DNA of 64,000 bases. Source: GCA-2697345 sp002697345. GTDB lineage: Bacteria > Pseudomonadota > Alphaproteobacteria > Rhodobacterales > Rhodobacteraceae. The notes under the pieces were generated by a model. That model had not been told where the DNA came from. It saw nothing but the letters and a program-made list of their open reading frames with translations, and searched no databases. A program made the translations under genes and the position numbers. The DNA lies in the NCBI GenBank assembly GCA_943787605.1, contig CALSNB010000001.1, forward strand, positions 1 through 64,000. The letters run 5' to 3'. Positions within the stretch are counted from its first letter, which is position 1. The number at the start of each line of letters is the position of its first letter. Shown here one piece after another: positions 53,523-62,804 of the stretch.

Positions 53523-54218
53523 GTGGAAGCAATTACAGGTTGGTGGGATGATTATTTTTTTGCTACGATAGTAGTTTTAAAAATTTTTATGGCTTCATTA
53601 CTTTTAATGGTCATCTTTGGTTTAATTGGTGCAGCAGCTAAGCTTTCAAACAGTATCATAGCAAAAAAAATTGCAAATGCTTATACGATTATTTTTCGTG
53701 GAACTCCTGAAATATTAGTAGTTTTATTAATTTATTTTGGCTCAGCGATAGCTCTAACAGCTTTATTTCAAGTATTTGACCCCTCGATTAAATATGTTGA
53801 CGTTCCTCCCTTTTGGGCAGGGACATTTGCTATAGCATTGATAGTTGGATCTTATGCTACTGAAACATTTAGAGGGGCCTTTCTTGGTGTGGAGCCTGGA
53901 AGTATAGAAGCCGCTAGAGCCCTTGGGTTGTCAAATATCCAAACCTTTATTTATATTCGTATTCCTGAAATGTGGCGTATTGCTTTACCTTCTTTTGGAA
54001 ATCATATGCTATCTTTGGTAAAAGATACTGCTCTCATCTCAATCATTGGTTTAAACGAACTATTATTTGTCGCCGAACAAGCTACCGCTACAACGGGAAA
54101 ACCATTTACTATGTTTATAGTAGTAGGGTTGATTTATCTCGGTATTTCGACAGTAATTACTTTATTTGTTATGGGACTGGAGGCATATGGAAGAAGTCAT
54201 TTGAGAGCGGTAAAATGA
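53523..54218 (+). CDS. Amino-acid ABC transporter permease (HisQ/HisM type)
   Basis: Inner-membrane permease of 231 residues starting with GTG at 53523 behind GAGGAAC. It has five hydrophobic segments. The cytoplasmic EAA loop, which docks the ATPase, is EAARALGLSNIQTFIYIRIP near 128-147. IIFRGTPEILVVLLIYFG near 55-72 is a family motif. Its stop overlaps the start of the second permease gene (ATGA), so the two are translated together as a heterodimer. Confidence 0.9.
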   Translation: MEAITGWWDDYFFATIVVLKIFMASLLLMVIFGLIGAAAKLSNSIIAKKIANAYTIIFRGTPEILVVLLIYFGSAIALTALFQVFDPSIKYVDVPPFWAGTFAIALIVGSYATETFRGAFLGVEPGSIEAARALGLSNIQTFIYIRIPEMWRIALPSFGNHMLSLVKDTALISIIGLNELLFVAEQATATTGKPFTMFIVVGLIYLGISTVITLFVMGLEAYGRSHLRAVK

Positions 54219-54904
54219 GTTTTGATATCTCCCTAATATTAGATAGTTTGCCTAAAATGTTATCTGGGATAGGGTTAACCTTCCAATTATTAATTTTATC
54301 TGGAGTTTTAGGATTATTTTTAGCGTTCGTTTTACTTTTGATGAGATTAACCGAAAAATGGTATTTCTCATTTCCGGCGCAAGTTTTTATATATGTATTT
54401 CGTGGAACACCAATACTAGTTCAAATATTTATTATTTATTATGGCCTTCCTCAGTTTGAGGCTATACGAGAAAGTATATTTTGGCCTATACTTAGAGAGC
54501 CTTTTGGTTGCGCTATAGTTGCATTAACTCTTAATACTGGTGCCTATGTATCAGAGATTTTGAGAGGTGCGGTTCTAGCAGTGGATCGTGGTTTGCTGGA
54601 AGCTGGGTCTGCATTGGGTTTATCCAGGAATCAGCGCTTTATCTACATAACATCTCCCTTGGCAATTCGGTTAGGAATACCCCCCTATAGTAATGACGTT
54701 ATATCACTTTTAAAATCTACCGCATTAGCGAGTACAATTACTGTCTTTGACATGATGGGCATTGCTCGTACGATCGTAGCTGAAACCTATGCACCTTACG
54801 AAATTTTTATTTCTTTAGCCATTATCTACATGATTTTCACTTTTTTCATTCAAAAGGGCTTTGGATATTTTGAAAACTTTATGAGTCGTCATGTAAAAAA
54901 ATGA
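54215..54904 (+). CDS. Amino-acid ABC transporter permease (HisQ/HisM type), second subunit
   Basis: Partner permease of 229 residues. The ATG at 54215 overlaps the previous stop; a longer open frame back to 53972 lies inside the first permease gene and is not used. It has YVFRGTPILVQIFIIYYGLP near 55-75 and the EAA loop LEAGSALGLSRNQRFIYITSP near 128-148. Eight bases later the ATPase gene begins. Confidence 0.9.
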   Translation: MSFDISLILDSLPKMLSGIGLTFQLLILSGVLGLFLAFVLLLMRLTEKWYFSFPAQVFIYVFRGTPILVQIFIIYYGLPQFEAIRESIFWPILREPFGCAIVALTLNTGAYVSEILRGAVLAVDRGLLEAGSALGLSRNQRFIYITSPLAIRLGIPPYSNDVISLLKSTALASTITVFDMMGIARTIVAETYAPYEIFISLAIIYMIFTFFIQKGFGYFENFMSRHVKK

Positions 54905-54911
54905 GGAAAAA

Positions 54912-55652
54912 ATGACACAACCTTTGATACAAATGCAAAATGTAGATAAGTTTTTTGGGAGCTTCCAAGCTTTGAAAAATATTAACTTAGAAGTCCATAA
55001 GGGAGAACGCATTGTGGTATGCGGACCCTCGGGGTCTGGTAAATCTACTATGATACGTTGCATTAATCGTTTGGAAAAACATAACAATGGAAAAATATTT
55101 ATTGCTGGAAGAGAGCTGACTGATAGCGAAAAAGATATTGATGCTGTTAGACGTGAAGTTGGAATGGTTTTTCAAAGCTTTAACCTTTTTCCACATATGA
55201 CCGTATTAAGAAATCTTATGCTAGCTCCACAACTAGTGAGAAAAAATAATAAATCTAAAGCAAAAGAAACAGCTATGAAATATTTGGAGCGAGTTAAAAT
55301 ACCAGATCAGGCGAATAAGTATCCTAGTCAACTTTCTGGTGGACAGCAGCAACGTGTTGCCATTGCAAGAGCTTTATGTATGAGCCCTGAAATATTACTT
55401 TTTGATGAACCAACATCAGCACTTGATCCAGAGATGATAAACGAGGTTCTCGAAGTAATGGAGGATTTAGCAAATGAGGGGATGACGATGATATGTGTTA
55501 CCCATGAGATGGGATTTGCGCGGTCAGTAGCAGATAGAGTGATTTTCATGGACCTTGGAGAGATAGTGGAGGAAGCCTCACCGCAAGAATTCTTTGAAAA
55601 CCCTAAGAATGAAAGAACAAAGTTATTTCTTAGCCAGATTTTGAGTCATTAA
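54912..55652 (+). CDS. Amino-acid ABC transporter ATP-binding protein (GlnQ/HisP type)
   Basis: ABC ATPase of 246 residues. Walker A VVCGPSGSGKSTMIRCINRL near 34, Q-loop VFQSFNLFPHMTVLRN near 82, signature LSGGQQQRVAIARAL near 140, Walker B ILLFDEPTSALDPE near 160, and the switch His in CVTHEMGFAR near 198. It energises the two permeases upstream. The second phosphatase-family gene follows after 18 bases and should be on the same mRNA. Confidence 0.95.
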   Translation: MTQPLIQMQNVDKFFGSFQALKNINLEVHKGERIVVCGPSGSGKSTMIRCINRLEKHNNGKIFIAGRELTDSEKDIDAVRREVGMVFQSFNLFPHMTVLRNLMLAPQLVRKNNKSKAKETAMKYLERVKIPDQANKYPSQLSGGQQQRVAIARALCMSPEILLFDEPTSALDPEMINEVLEVMEDLANEGMTMICVTHEMGFARSVADRVIFMDLGEIVEEASPQEFFENPKNERTKLFLSQILSH

Positions 55653-55670
55653 TTAAAAAGGTTTCTAGCT

Positions 55671-56459
55671 ATGATCATAGAACCAGCTGATACTTTTCTG
55701 AAGCATGGCGAAATAATGGCAGACTTGGCTAGATCTTTTATTCGACAGTCAATATTAACCAAACCAAAAATTGAATATAAAACTGATGGTAGTCCCGTAA
55801 CTAATTTTGATAAAGAGCTAGAGGTAATATTAAGAGGATATATCCATGAAAAGTATCCGGAGCATGGTATTATTGGAGAAGAATTAACCGCAGTAAACCC
55901 AAGCGCAGAATTTACTTGGTTATTAGATCCAATAGATGGAACTTTAGCATTCTTAACTGGAATACCAGTTTATGGCACACTAATTTCTTTACTTCATGAT
56001 GGTTTTCCAATCCTTGGTATCATCGATATTCCAATGACTGGTGATCGATGGATAGGACAAAAAAATAAGAAAACACTTCATAATGGTAGATTTATAAAAA
56101 CCAGTGATTGCAGGGTGTTAAGTGAAGCTACTCTATCAACTAGTAGCCCTGATTATTATGATGAGACAAACATAAATGTTTTAAAAACTCTTAAATCTGC
56201 TACGGTCCAAACAGTCTATGGTGGAAGTTGTGTAGCATATGGGCAAATAGCGAGTGGCAAGATAGATGTGGGTATTGACGCAAACTTTGATATACATGAT
56301 TTCCTACCACTTATACCAATCATAGAAGGTGCTGGTGGTTTTCTGACTAACTGGCAAGGCGAAACTCTGTCAAAAGAATCTGGCACAGAAAATATGCTTG
56401 CATCAGCAAACTCATACCTTCACGGCAAAGCTCTAGAAAAGATTAATCATTTAAAGTAA
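55671..56459 (+). CDS. Inositol monophosphatase family protein (second copy)
   Basis: Paralogue of the enzyme at 51671-52441, 262 residues. Metal ligands Glu70-Glu71 in HGIIGEELT, Asp86 and Asp89 in WLLDPIDGTLAFLTG, and the third-metal region ANFDIHDFLPLIPIIEGAGG near 203-222 are all kept. Sequence divergence from the first copy is large, so it is either an old duplication with a new substrate or an independent recruit. Its tight link to the transporter suggests both phosphatases process what is imported. Confidence 0.85.
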   Translation: MIIEPADTFLKHGEIMADLARSFIRQSILTKPKIEYKTDGSPVTNFDKELEVILRGYIHEKYPEHGIIGEELTAVNPSAEFTWLLDPIDGTLAFLTGIPVYGTLISLLHDGFPILGIIDIPMTGDRWIGQKNKKTLHNGRFIKTSDCRVLSEATLSTSSPDYYDETNINVLKTLKSATVQTVYGGSCVAYGQIASGKIDVGIDANFDIHDFLPLIPIIEGAGGFLTNWQGETLSKESGTENMLASANSYLHGKALEKINHLK

Positions 56460-56614
56460 CCTGGTTTTTTTTTAATGGCCAAGGGTACTTGCAAGTCTCC
56501 CAATAATCTTTTGACTTTAACGAATTCTCTAGTACTTATTTAACTCATCGTGACTGAAGTGCACAGAAGATGATTTTTTCTAGAAAAGGAACCGAGTAAT
56601 ATCAGTCCGTTACC

Positions 56615-57145
56615 TCAGTCCAGAGTAATATGTCGATATACCAGTCTTGGCTGCCCCATCCACGTGGAGTGAGATTCAACACTCGCTCCCAATCGTTCTG
56701 CTACTCGTTTGGAACTAATATTGTCTGGGTGAACTAAACTCATTAGTGGGCCTATATTGTGTTCACGATAGGCCCAATTTCGTGCGAGGACTGCTGCCTC
56801 ACTGGCGTAACCCTTACCATGGTTTTTGGCAGACAGGGACCAGCTGAGTTCTGGCTCATCGATAAGTGGTGATTCAAATAATCCAGTAAAGCCGAGGAGT
56901 TCGTCTGATGTTTTGTCAGCTATCACAAATATACCAATTTTGCGATCAATCCATTGCTCACGCATACCATCAAACTCTTTGCGAGCCTCTTTATAACTCA
57001 TCGCTCCCCCACCAATAAAACGCATCATGACTGGGTCAGAAACTAATGTGGTATATGGATGAAAGTCACTATCCTGCCAGCCCCTTAATATAATTCGTTC
57101 ACTTGAGAGCACAGGTGTAAGAACGGGATTAAATGATTGTTTCAT
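56615..57145 (-). CDS. GNAT family N-acetyltransferase (RimJ/RimL type)
   Basis: Acetyltransferase of 176 residues. It begins SSERIILRGWQDSDFHPYTT, the usual RimJ-like start, has the acetyl-CoA pantetheine loop AKNHGKGYASEAAVLARNWA near 112-131 (Q/R-x-x-G-x-G/A variant), and VHPDNISSKRVAERLGASVE near 138-157, the motif-B segment. Acceptor may be a ribosomal-protein alpha-amine, an amino acid or an antibiotic; not determinable. Single gene. Confidence 0.88.
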   Translation of the reverse strand: MKQSFNPVLTPVLSSERIILRGWQDSDFHPYTTLVSDPVMMRFIGGGAMSYKEARKEFDGMREQWIDRKIGIFVIADKTSDELLGFTGLFESPLIDEPELSWSLSAKNHGKGYASEAAVLARNWAYREHNIGPLMSLVHPDNISSKRVAERLGASVESHSTWMGQPRLVYRHITLD

Positions 57146-57373
57146 AATACTCTTTCCAACTCTAGAGATCCACTATCCCAGATTTTGGCAGTGAGTGAAT
57201 TTACTAAATAAATTGTTTTTTTAAATTAAAAATATTGTGAAGTGTTGTAAAGTGTTTGAAAATTGGAAAAATACTAGTGTGCTTGCTGCACTAATACGAA
57301 CAATCAGTTTTAATTTGTCTAACCCTCAAAAAATTACTAGAAATTATTTAAATAAATTGTAAGTGGAGATCTT

Positions 57374-57958
57374 ATGTTGCAAAGATTTATTGAACCTGGG
57401 GGCGTCGCTGATGTACAAATCAAAAAAGGTAAAAAATTTAAAATAATAAATACTTTTGGGTGTCAAGTTGTTGATGTTTGGGCCTTCAATTCAAATGACA
57501 TGTCAGAATCACTTTCGATGCATCATAGCCGCTCTGCTTTGTATAAGATGTGGTTCCAACCAGACGATACTTTAGTAAGCACACTTTTTGAACCAATCAT
57601 TAAAATCATATCTGATACATCTAATGGAGGTCACGACACGTTACATGCTGCCTGCAGTAAGGGAAGTTATAAATTCTATAATGCTCTCGAGCCTATATCA
57701 AACTGCACTGATAATTTAAAACTTACGTTAGATAGTTACAATTATGAGCTTAACTATACTCCTTGTCCGTGGAACTTGTTTGAACATGCGTTTATTCAAC
57801 CAAATGGTCGGTTAGAAGATAAACCGTCAACAGCACAACCTGATGATTTTGTGGAGCTTGAAGCTCAAAAAGACCTTATTGTTGTATGTTCAGCTTGCCC
57901 ATCTAGAGTTGGGAATATAAGTGGTTCTGACCCTAAAGGTGCAACAATAGAATACTAA
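57374..57958 (+). CDS. DUF1989 / urea carboxylase-associated family protein
   Basis: Protein of 194 residues of the DUF1989 family, linked in other genomes to urea carboxylase/allophanate and amine metabolism. Typical elements are NTFGCQVVDVWAFNSND near 30-46, ESLSMHHSRSALYKMWFQPDD near 49-69, CPWNLFEHAFIQPNGR near 131-146 and the ending VVCSACPSRVGNISGSDPKG near 171-190. No urea carboxylase gene is present here; the closest neighbour is an aldehyde dehydrogenase gene. GTGGAG precedes the ATG. Confidence 0.8.
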   Translation: MLQRFIEPGGVADVQIKKGKKFKIINTFGCQVVDVWAFNSNDMSESLSMHHSRSALYKMWFQPDDTLVSTLFEPIIKIISDTSNGGHDTLHAACSKGSYKFYNALEPISNCTDNLKLTLDSYNYELNYTPCPWNLFEHAFIQPNGRLEDKPSTAQPDDFVELEAQKDLIVVCSACPSRVGNISGSDPKGATIEY

Positions 57959-58126
57959 TCAGCTAATTAACTGTTTAAATAACCAAATTTTTTGTTGGTG
58001 TGACGAAGTTTCACGTTCACTTAATATATGCTAGACAGCAGGCTGATTTAAGGCAATATGCTATCCAAAAGTTAAAGTCAGTTTTGATTTCAACTTATTA
58101 TGCAAAACTAATTTAGGAGTGATCTA

Positions 58127-59545
58127 ATGAACTTGTCTCAGTTTTATATAAACGGTAAATGGGTAGATCCCGTAAAGCCGGAAACACTTGACGTTATAAA
58201 CCCAGCAACAGAGGAAAGTGTGGGACAAATTAGTGTAGGATCTGCACAGGATGTTGATGTTGCCGTAACAGCAGCGCGCCAGGCCTTTAATTCTTTTTCT
58301 AAAACATCTGTTAATGAGCGTGTTGAACTTCTTACAGAAATAAGAAACGTTTACAAAAAGCGTTTTGACGAAATTGCGCATGCAATTATGACTGAAATGG
58401 GTGCTCCAATTAATTTAGCTAGTGGTGCACAGGCAAGCGTTGGGATGGCGCACTTAAAGACAGCCATTCGAGTTCTTGAAGAGCAAAAGTTTGAATACAC
58501 TCATAACAATATGCTGATTAGAAAAGAACCAATAGGTGTTTGTGGGTTAATAACGCCGTGGAATTGGCCAATAAACCAAGTTCTTTCTAAGTTAGGACCT
58601 TGTATTGCAGCGGGGTGTACAGCAGTTTTAAAGCCTAGTGAAATAGCACCACTGTCAGCAATAATTATCTCAGAAGTAATTCACGAAGCAGGAGCTCCAG
58701 CAGGTGTTTACAATATGGTGCATGGATATGGACCAGTTGTTGGTGAAGCAATGTCAAACCACAAAGATATAGATATGATGTCGTTTACTGGTTCAACTCG
58801 AGGTGGTATTGCAGTAGCTACCGCATCTGCAAAAACAGTAAAAAGGGTGAGCCAAGAGCTTGGAGGTAAATCACCCAACATAATAATTGATGATGCTAAA
58901 TTTAATGAGTCAGTGGCGAAAGGTGTTTCAGGCTGTATGTCGAATACAGGACAATCTTGTAACGCCCCTACACGAATGCTGGTACCAGCACATCGACATG
59001 ATGAAGCATTAGAAATAGCAAAATCCGCAGCTAACGCTATGACTACGGGTGATCCAAAATTACAAACTACTGATATTGGGCCATTAGTGAGCGAAATGCA
59101 GTTTAATAAAGTCCAAGAACTTTTAAAGTCAGGGATGCAAAGTGGAGCAACTCTGGTAACTGGAGGAGTTGGAAAACCTGATGGGCTAGAAAAAGGATAT
59201 TTTGTCAAACCTACCATATTTGGAAATGTTTCTAACGACATGGAAATTGCTCAAGAAGAAATATTTGGGCCTGTGTTATCCATAATTCCTTATAAAACAG
59301 ATGAAGAAGCAGTAACCATTGCGAATGACAGTGAGTATGGATTGGCTGCATATGTTGCTGGAGAAGATAATGATAAACTTATGTATTTTGCTCGCAATCT
59401 GAATGCCGGACAAATTCACCTTAATTATGCTAGTGGAGGTGCAGACGCACCTTTTGGTGGTTTCAAAAAATCAGGGAATGGGCGTGAAAAAGCTGAATGG
59501 GGATTAGACGAATTCTTAGAAGTTAAAGCTATTATGGGGTCTTAA
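58127..59545 (+). CDS. NAD(P)-dependent aldehyde dehydrogenase
   Basis: Non-acylating aldehyde dehydrogenase of 472 residues. Cofactor site TPWNWPINQVLSKLGPCIAAG near 143-162 with KPSEIAPLSA; the general base Glu is in QELGGKSPNII near 245 and the catalytic Cys in NTGQSCNAPTRM near 282; the C-terminal DAPFGGFKKSGNGREKAEWG motif is complete. It resembles broad betaine-aldehyde or aminoaldehyde-type enzymes that oxidise aldehydes to acids. AGGAGTG precedes the ATG. With the Rieske/amine-oxidase operon in the next 5 kb it might oxidise aldehydes released from amines. Confidence 0.92.
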   Translation: MNLSQFYINGKWVDPVKPETLDVINPATEESVGQISVGSAQDVDVAVTAARQAFNSFSKTSVNERVELLTEIRNVYKKRFDEIAHAIMTEMGAPINLASGAQASVGMAHLKTAIRVLEEQKFEYTHNNMLIRKEPIGVCGLITPWNWPINQVLSKLGPCIAAGCTAVLKPSEIAPLSAIIISEVIHEAGAPAGVYNMVHGYGPVVGEAMSNHKDIDMMSFTGSTRGGIAVATASAKTVKRVSQELGGKSPNIIIDDAKFNESVAKGVSGCMSNTGQSCNAPTRMLVPAHRHDEALEIAKSAANAMTTGDPKLQTTDIGPLVSEMQFNKVQELLKSGMQSGATLVTGGVGKPDGLEKGYFVKPTIFGNVSNDMEIAQEEIFGPVLSIIPYKTDEEAVTIANDSEYGLAAYVAGEDNDKLMYFARNLNAGQIHLNYASGGADAPFGGFKKSGNGREKAEWGLDEFLEVKAIMGS

Positions 59546-59577
59546 AGCTAAATTTTTTAATTGGCTTTGGCGGAATG

Positions 59578-59763
59578 TCATACGTTTTTTATGATAATGT
59601 AATTTCCCAAGCCTTCTGATCTGCACTCGTGGCCGTAACCACTGGATTTTATCCCTCCAAAAATAGTTTCTGGAATGGGCTCTTCAAGCATGTTGATTGA
59701 GAGGTTTCCAGCCTCGATTGAATATCGACACAAGTTAGTAACGTGGATCAAAATATGCAGCAC
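59578..59763 (-). pseudogene. C-terminal remnant of an aldehyde dehydrogenase
   Basis: Minus-strand frame of 61 codons whose main part reads IEAGNLSINMLEEPIPETIF followed by GGIKSSGYGHECRSEGL. This is the end of a succinate-semialdehyde-type aldehyde dehydrogenase (PETPFGGVKxSGxGxExGxEG pattern). Nothing upstream encodes the cofactor or catalytic domains. It is a gene fragment, oriented opposite to the intact enzyme next door and not a copy of its C-terminus. Confidence 0.75.
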
Positions 59764-59878
59764 AAAGCGGAACCTTTTTGTGAATCATGCTTTAATGCCA
59801 TTTTACTAACAAAGTAATAAATATAGTAACCAAGTTATGGTTTAGCTTCCCAAGCCTAAAAAAGTAAGTGAAACAACT

Positions 59879-61228
59879 TTGACAGAGCAAAATACAAATC
59901 AAAAAATGATTACTGGTAAAATAAGCCTAGAGTTTGTTCGCTTTGCTGTTCCATCTGTTTTTGGCATGATTGCAATTTCATCAGCCATAATTGTTGATGG
60001 AATTTTTATTGGGAACTTCGTTGGTGCTATACCCCTAGCCTCAGTGAATATTGTAATGCCATTTATTACTATTGTATGGGGTATAATTTTAATGTTTGCC
60101 AGCGGAGCCGCTGTCATTGCTGGTAAATACTTAGGAGAAAATCAGTCTGATAAAGCCTGTGATATATTTTCTAAATCAATAATCATTGTTCTTTCTGCCA
60201 TGGTTGTATTAACTATAATATCATTTTTTTTTACAGAACAGATTGCAGTTATGCTTGGTGCCAATGGTGACACTATGGAGATGAGCATGGACTATCTTCG
60301 CGTGCTTTCTTTGTTTTACCTAGGGTTTGGGTTTGCCGTTTTAATGAACTTTTTCTTACGTATAGATGGAAAACCAAGCTATGCATTTTTTGGTCTGTTA
60401 AGTACGATGACCGCTAATATATTTCTTGATTATGTTTTTATAGCACGGTTAGACTGGGGGTTGAAAGGCGCTGCTCTTGCAACAGGTTTGGCCTTTTTAG
60501 TTGGTGTGTTGGTTGTTTTGCCACATTTTCTTGGACACTATGGGAGAATTAAATTTGTCCGTCCAAAGGGCACTTGGATTGAGATGCGACATGCTGCATT
60601 TAATGGATTTTCTGAGTTTTTAACTGAAACTTCGGCCGGTTTAATTGTATTGATGTTTAACTGGATACTTATAACTAATATTGGATCAATGGGCGTTGCT
60701 GCCTTTACCGTTGTCGACTATCTAATGTATTTTTCCTTACTAATTTTTTATGGTGTAGGTGAAGGTATTTCACCTCTAATTAGTGTTAATTATGGTGCAA
60801 GAAAACCATCGAGAATTTCTGCATTTTTGAAAATGGGGCTTGTAAGCAATTTGTTAATTGCGTGTTTTGGAACAATAGCTCTTTTATATTGGGCAAAAGA
60901 TATGGTTAATATTTTCTTGATCGAAGGGGAAACTGATATAACAAACCTTGCCACTACAATTATAAGAATTATTTGGCCAATGTTGATTTTTGCAGCTGCG
61001 AATATAACTTTGACAGCATATTTAACTGGCATGCAATGTGCCAAACAATCGGCGTTAATTGCTTTGACCCGCTCTCTCGTCCTTCCCGTATTACTAGTAA
61101 TAATATTCTGGAAATTTTTTGGGTTTATGTATGTGTTTTATGCATTACCTATGTCAGAGATATGTGTGTTTATCTTGGCACTTTTTCTCCTTCAAGGGCG
61201 GTTACCAAGAAAATTAGTCAATAACTAG
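59879..61228 (+). CDS. MATE family efflux transporter
   Basis: Multidrug and toxic-compound extrusion protein of 449 residues with twelve predicted helices in two bundles. It starts with TTG at 59879. LEFVRFAVPSVFGMIAISSA near 17-36 and SGAAVIAGKYLGENQSDKA near 78-96 belong to the first bundle; EGISPLISVNYGARKPSRIS near 295-314 is the matching second-bundle motif. Closest to the DinF/MepA-like branch, which exports cationic drugs with sodium or protons. Single gene. Confidence 0.9.
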   Translation: MTEQNTNQKMITGKISLEFVRFAVPSVFGMIAISSAIIVDGIFIGNFVGAIPLASVNIVMPFITIVWGIILMFASGAAVIAGKYLGENQSDKACDIFSKSIIIVLSAMVVLTIISFFFTEQIAVMLGANGDTMEMSMDYLRVLSLFYLGFGFAVLMNFFLRIDGKPSYAFFGLLSTMTANIFLDYVFIARLDWGLKGAALATGLAFLVGVLVVLPHFLGHYGRIKFVRPKGTWIEMRHAAFNGFSEFLTETSAGLIVLMFNWILITNIGSMGVAAFTVVDYLMYFSLLIFYGVGEGISPLISVNYGARKPSRISAFLKMGLVSNLLIACFGTIALLYWAKDMVNIFLIEGETDITNLATTIIRIIWPMLIFAAANITLTAYLTGMQCAKQSALIALTRSLVLPVLLVIIFWKFFGFMYVFYALPMSEICVFILALFLLQGRLPRKLVNN

Positions 61229-61291
61229 AATCAAAAAAATTGCTTGATTTGAGTTGCTAAAAAATTAGCTATTGATTAAATTCATATGAAC

Positions 61292-62539
61292 TCAACCATC
61301 GATTAATGCTATCTTTTCTGCAACTTTGATTCCACTTAAATATGCACCATGGACCGTTGCTTGTGCGTTAGGCATTGTTGCTTCACCAGCAAAAAACAAT
61401 CGGTCAGCCAATGTCTCAGACAGCCTTAATCGTGCATCTATTGAACCTGGAAGGGCGTAACTGTAAGAGCCAAGTGTGTATAAGTTTCCTTTCCAGGCAG
61501 TCTCAGTTGTCCTATTAATATACTTTGTAACGTTGTTGCCAAAAATTGCTTTCAAACCTTCTAAGCAAAAATTTGTGGCAGCGCCCACTCCTTCATTCTC
61601 AAGCTGTTCAGCAAAGCGTCCCGCAACAAACCCGACAGCTAAATTAGTATTATAAAATCCAAAATTTATTGTGCAGAAGTCGCTATCGTTTACTAAGTAA
61701 TTTGCAACTTGTCCTTGTTGGGCACCTTGCCAACTTGAATCAAATTCTAACCCTATCTTATTCAAGAGCCCTGTTGGGAGAAGATTAATAGCCTCTAATT
61801 TCCATGAAGGTAATTGAGGGTTAAATTTTATATGCTCTGCGGCCAAGACGCCAGTTGAAACTGTAAGAATCACATATTTGGCGTTAATAGATCCTATTGA
61901 GCTCTCAACCTTTACACCATCGCCAGAATAATCAATTTTTGAGACTGGACAGTTAATAACAACGTCTACGTCTGAATGAAGGTTCTTAATAAATGCTCCC
62001 AAACCTCCGGCAAGCAACCAATCACCCTTGGCGTCTGCATATTGATAAACATCCGCTGATGATACAACGTCCGGATCAGCACCTAACATTGGGGCTATTA
62101 AATTTTTAACTAATTTTTTCCAAGGTGAATTTGGTAAAGTCTTTTCAACAGGTTGATCAATATACTCAGCACCAGCCTTGTTGATTTCCTGCCACATTGA
62201 AGTATGATATTTACTATACTCTTTTATTTGTGGAGGAGTAAGTAGTGTTCCATTTGAATATACCCAAGTCCAATCCCAATTTTCTTTGTGCAAACATACT
62301 CCATGTTTCTCTGCTAAACGTGCTAAAGGATTGATTTTAGCAGAATGCAGCCATGATCCACCTACATCGAAAGGTATTTTGAATGTAGAATTATCGGTTA
62401 TACACCTTCCCCCGACAAATGCTGCTGCTTCTAATACAACAACCGAATAGCCAAATTTCTTTAAAGTTTTGGCTGCAGAAAGCCCAGCTGTTCCAGCTCC
62501 TACAATGACGACGTCTGGGCTACTGCTTGATAAACTCAC
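61292..62539 (-). CDS. Flavin-containing amine oxidase
   Basis: FAD-dependent amine oxidase of 415 residues, starting with GTG at 62539. The dinucleotide motif is VVIVGAGTAGLSAAKTLKKF near 10-29; VVVLEAAAFVGGRCITDN near 33-50 and the GG-doublet VGGSWLH near 68-74 are typical of monoamine/polyamine oxidases; the C-terminal FAD motif RLFFAGEATMPNAQATVHGA near 378-397 is intact. It oxidises an amine to an imine, giving an aldehyde, NH3 or alkylamine, and H2O2. Its gene ends the Rieske operon, so the amine may be the Rieske enzyme's product or substrate. Confidence 0.9.
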   Translation of the reverse strand: MSLSSSSPDVVIVGAGTAGLSAAKTLKKFGYSVVVLEAAAFVGGRCITDNSTFKIPFDVGGSWLHSAKINPLARLAEKHGVCLHKENWDWTWVYSNGTLLTPPQIKEYSKYHTSMWQEINKAGAEYIDQPVEKTLPNSPWKKLVKNLIAPMLGADPDVVSSADVYQYADAKGDWLLAGGLGAFIKNLHSDVDVVINCPVSKIDYSGDGVKVESSIGSINAKYVILTVSTGVLAAEHIKFNPQLPSWKLEAINLLPTGLLNKIGLEFDSSWQGAQQGQVANYLVNDSDFCTINFGFYNTNLAVGFVAGRFAEQLENEGVGAATNFCLEGLKAIFGNNVTKYINRTTETAWKGNLYTLGSYSYALPGSIDARLRLSETLADRLFFAGEATMPNAQATVHGAYLSGIKVAEKIALIDG

Positions 62540-62552
62540 AACGATTATTCCC

Positions 62553-62804
62553 TCACAATTCTAAGATAAAGTTTGGGATGTCTTCAATACCCTCGAATTG
62601 AGCCAGATCTATGGGATCCTCTTTATCAAATTTGCAACATCGGCGATAAATTTCAAGCATTTCTACTGATATCTTATCATGATTATAGAAAAACATTGCT
62701 GCTGCATACCGGATGGCCCCAGATCCTGGAACTCCAATTTTAGAAAATAGGAACATTTTTTGGGCTTCGAATTCTAAAGATATGGAAGGCTTATGGCTCA
62801 TCAT
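62553..62804 (-). CDS. Unknown 83-residue protein coupled to the Rieske oxygenase
   Basis: Small hydrophilic protein whose ATG overlaps the Rieske stop (ATGA), clear translational coupling. It has no signal peptide, no Cys-rich metal site, and an aromatic, acidic sequence (AIRYAAAMFFYNHDKIS, MLEIYRRCCKFDKEDPIDL, FEGIEDIPNFILEL). I know no family. Its fixed place between oxygenase and oxidase suggests an accessory or second small subunit. Confidence 0.6.
   Translation of the reverse strand: MMSHKPSISLEFEAQKMFLFSKIGVPGSGAIRYAAAMFFYNHDKISVEMLEIYRRCCKFDKEDPIDLAQFEGIEDIPNFILEL

Noticed and set aside
53972..54214. Long upstream extension of the second permease frame
   Set aside because: It overlaps the first permease gene in another frame and reads as random sequence; the ATG at 54215 is coupled to the previous stop and gives the normal family length.
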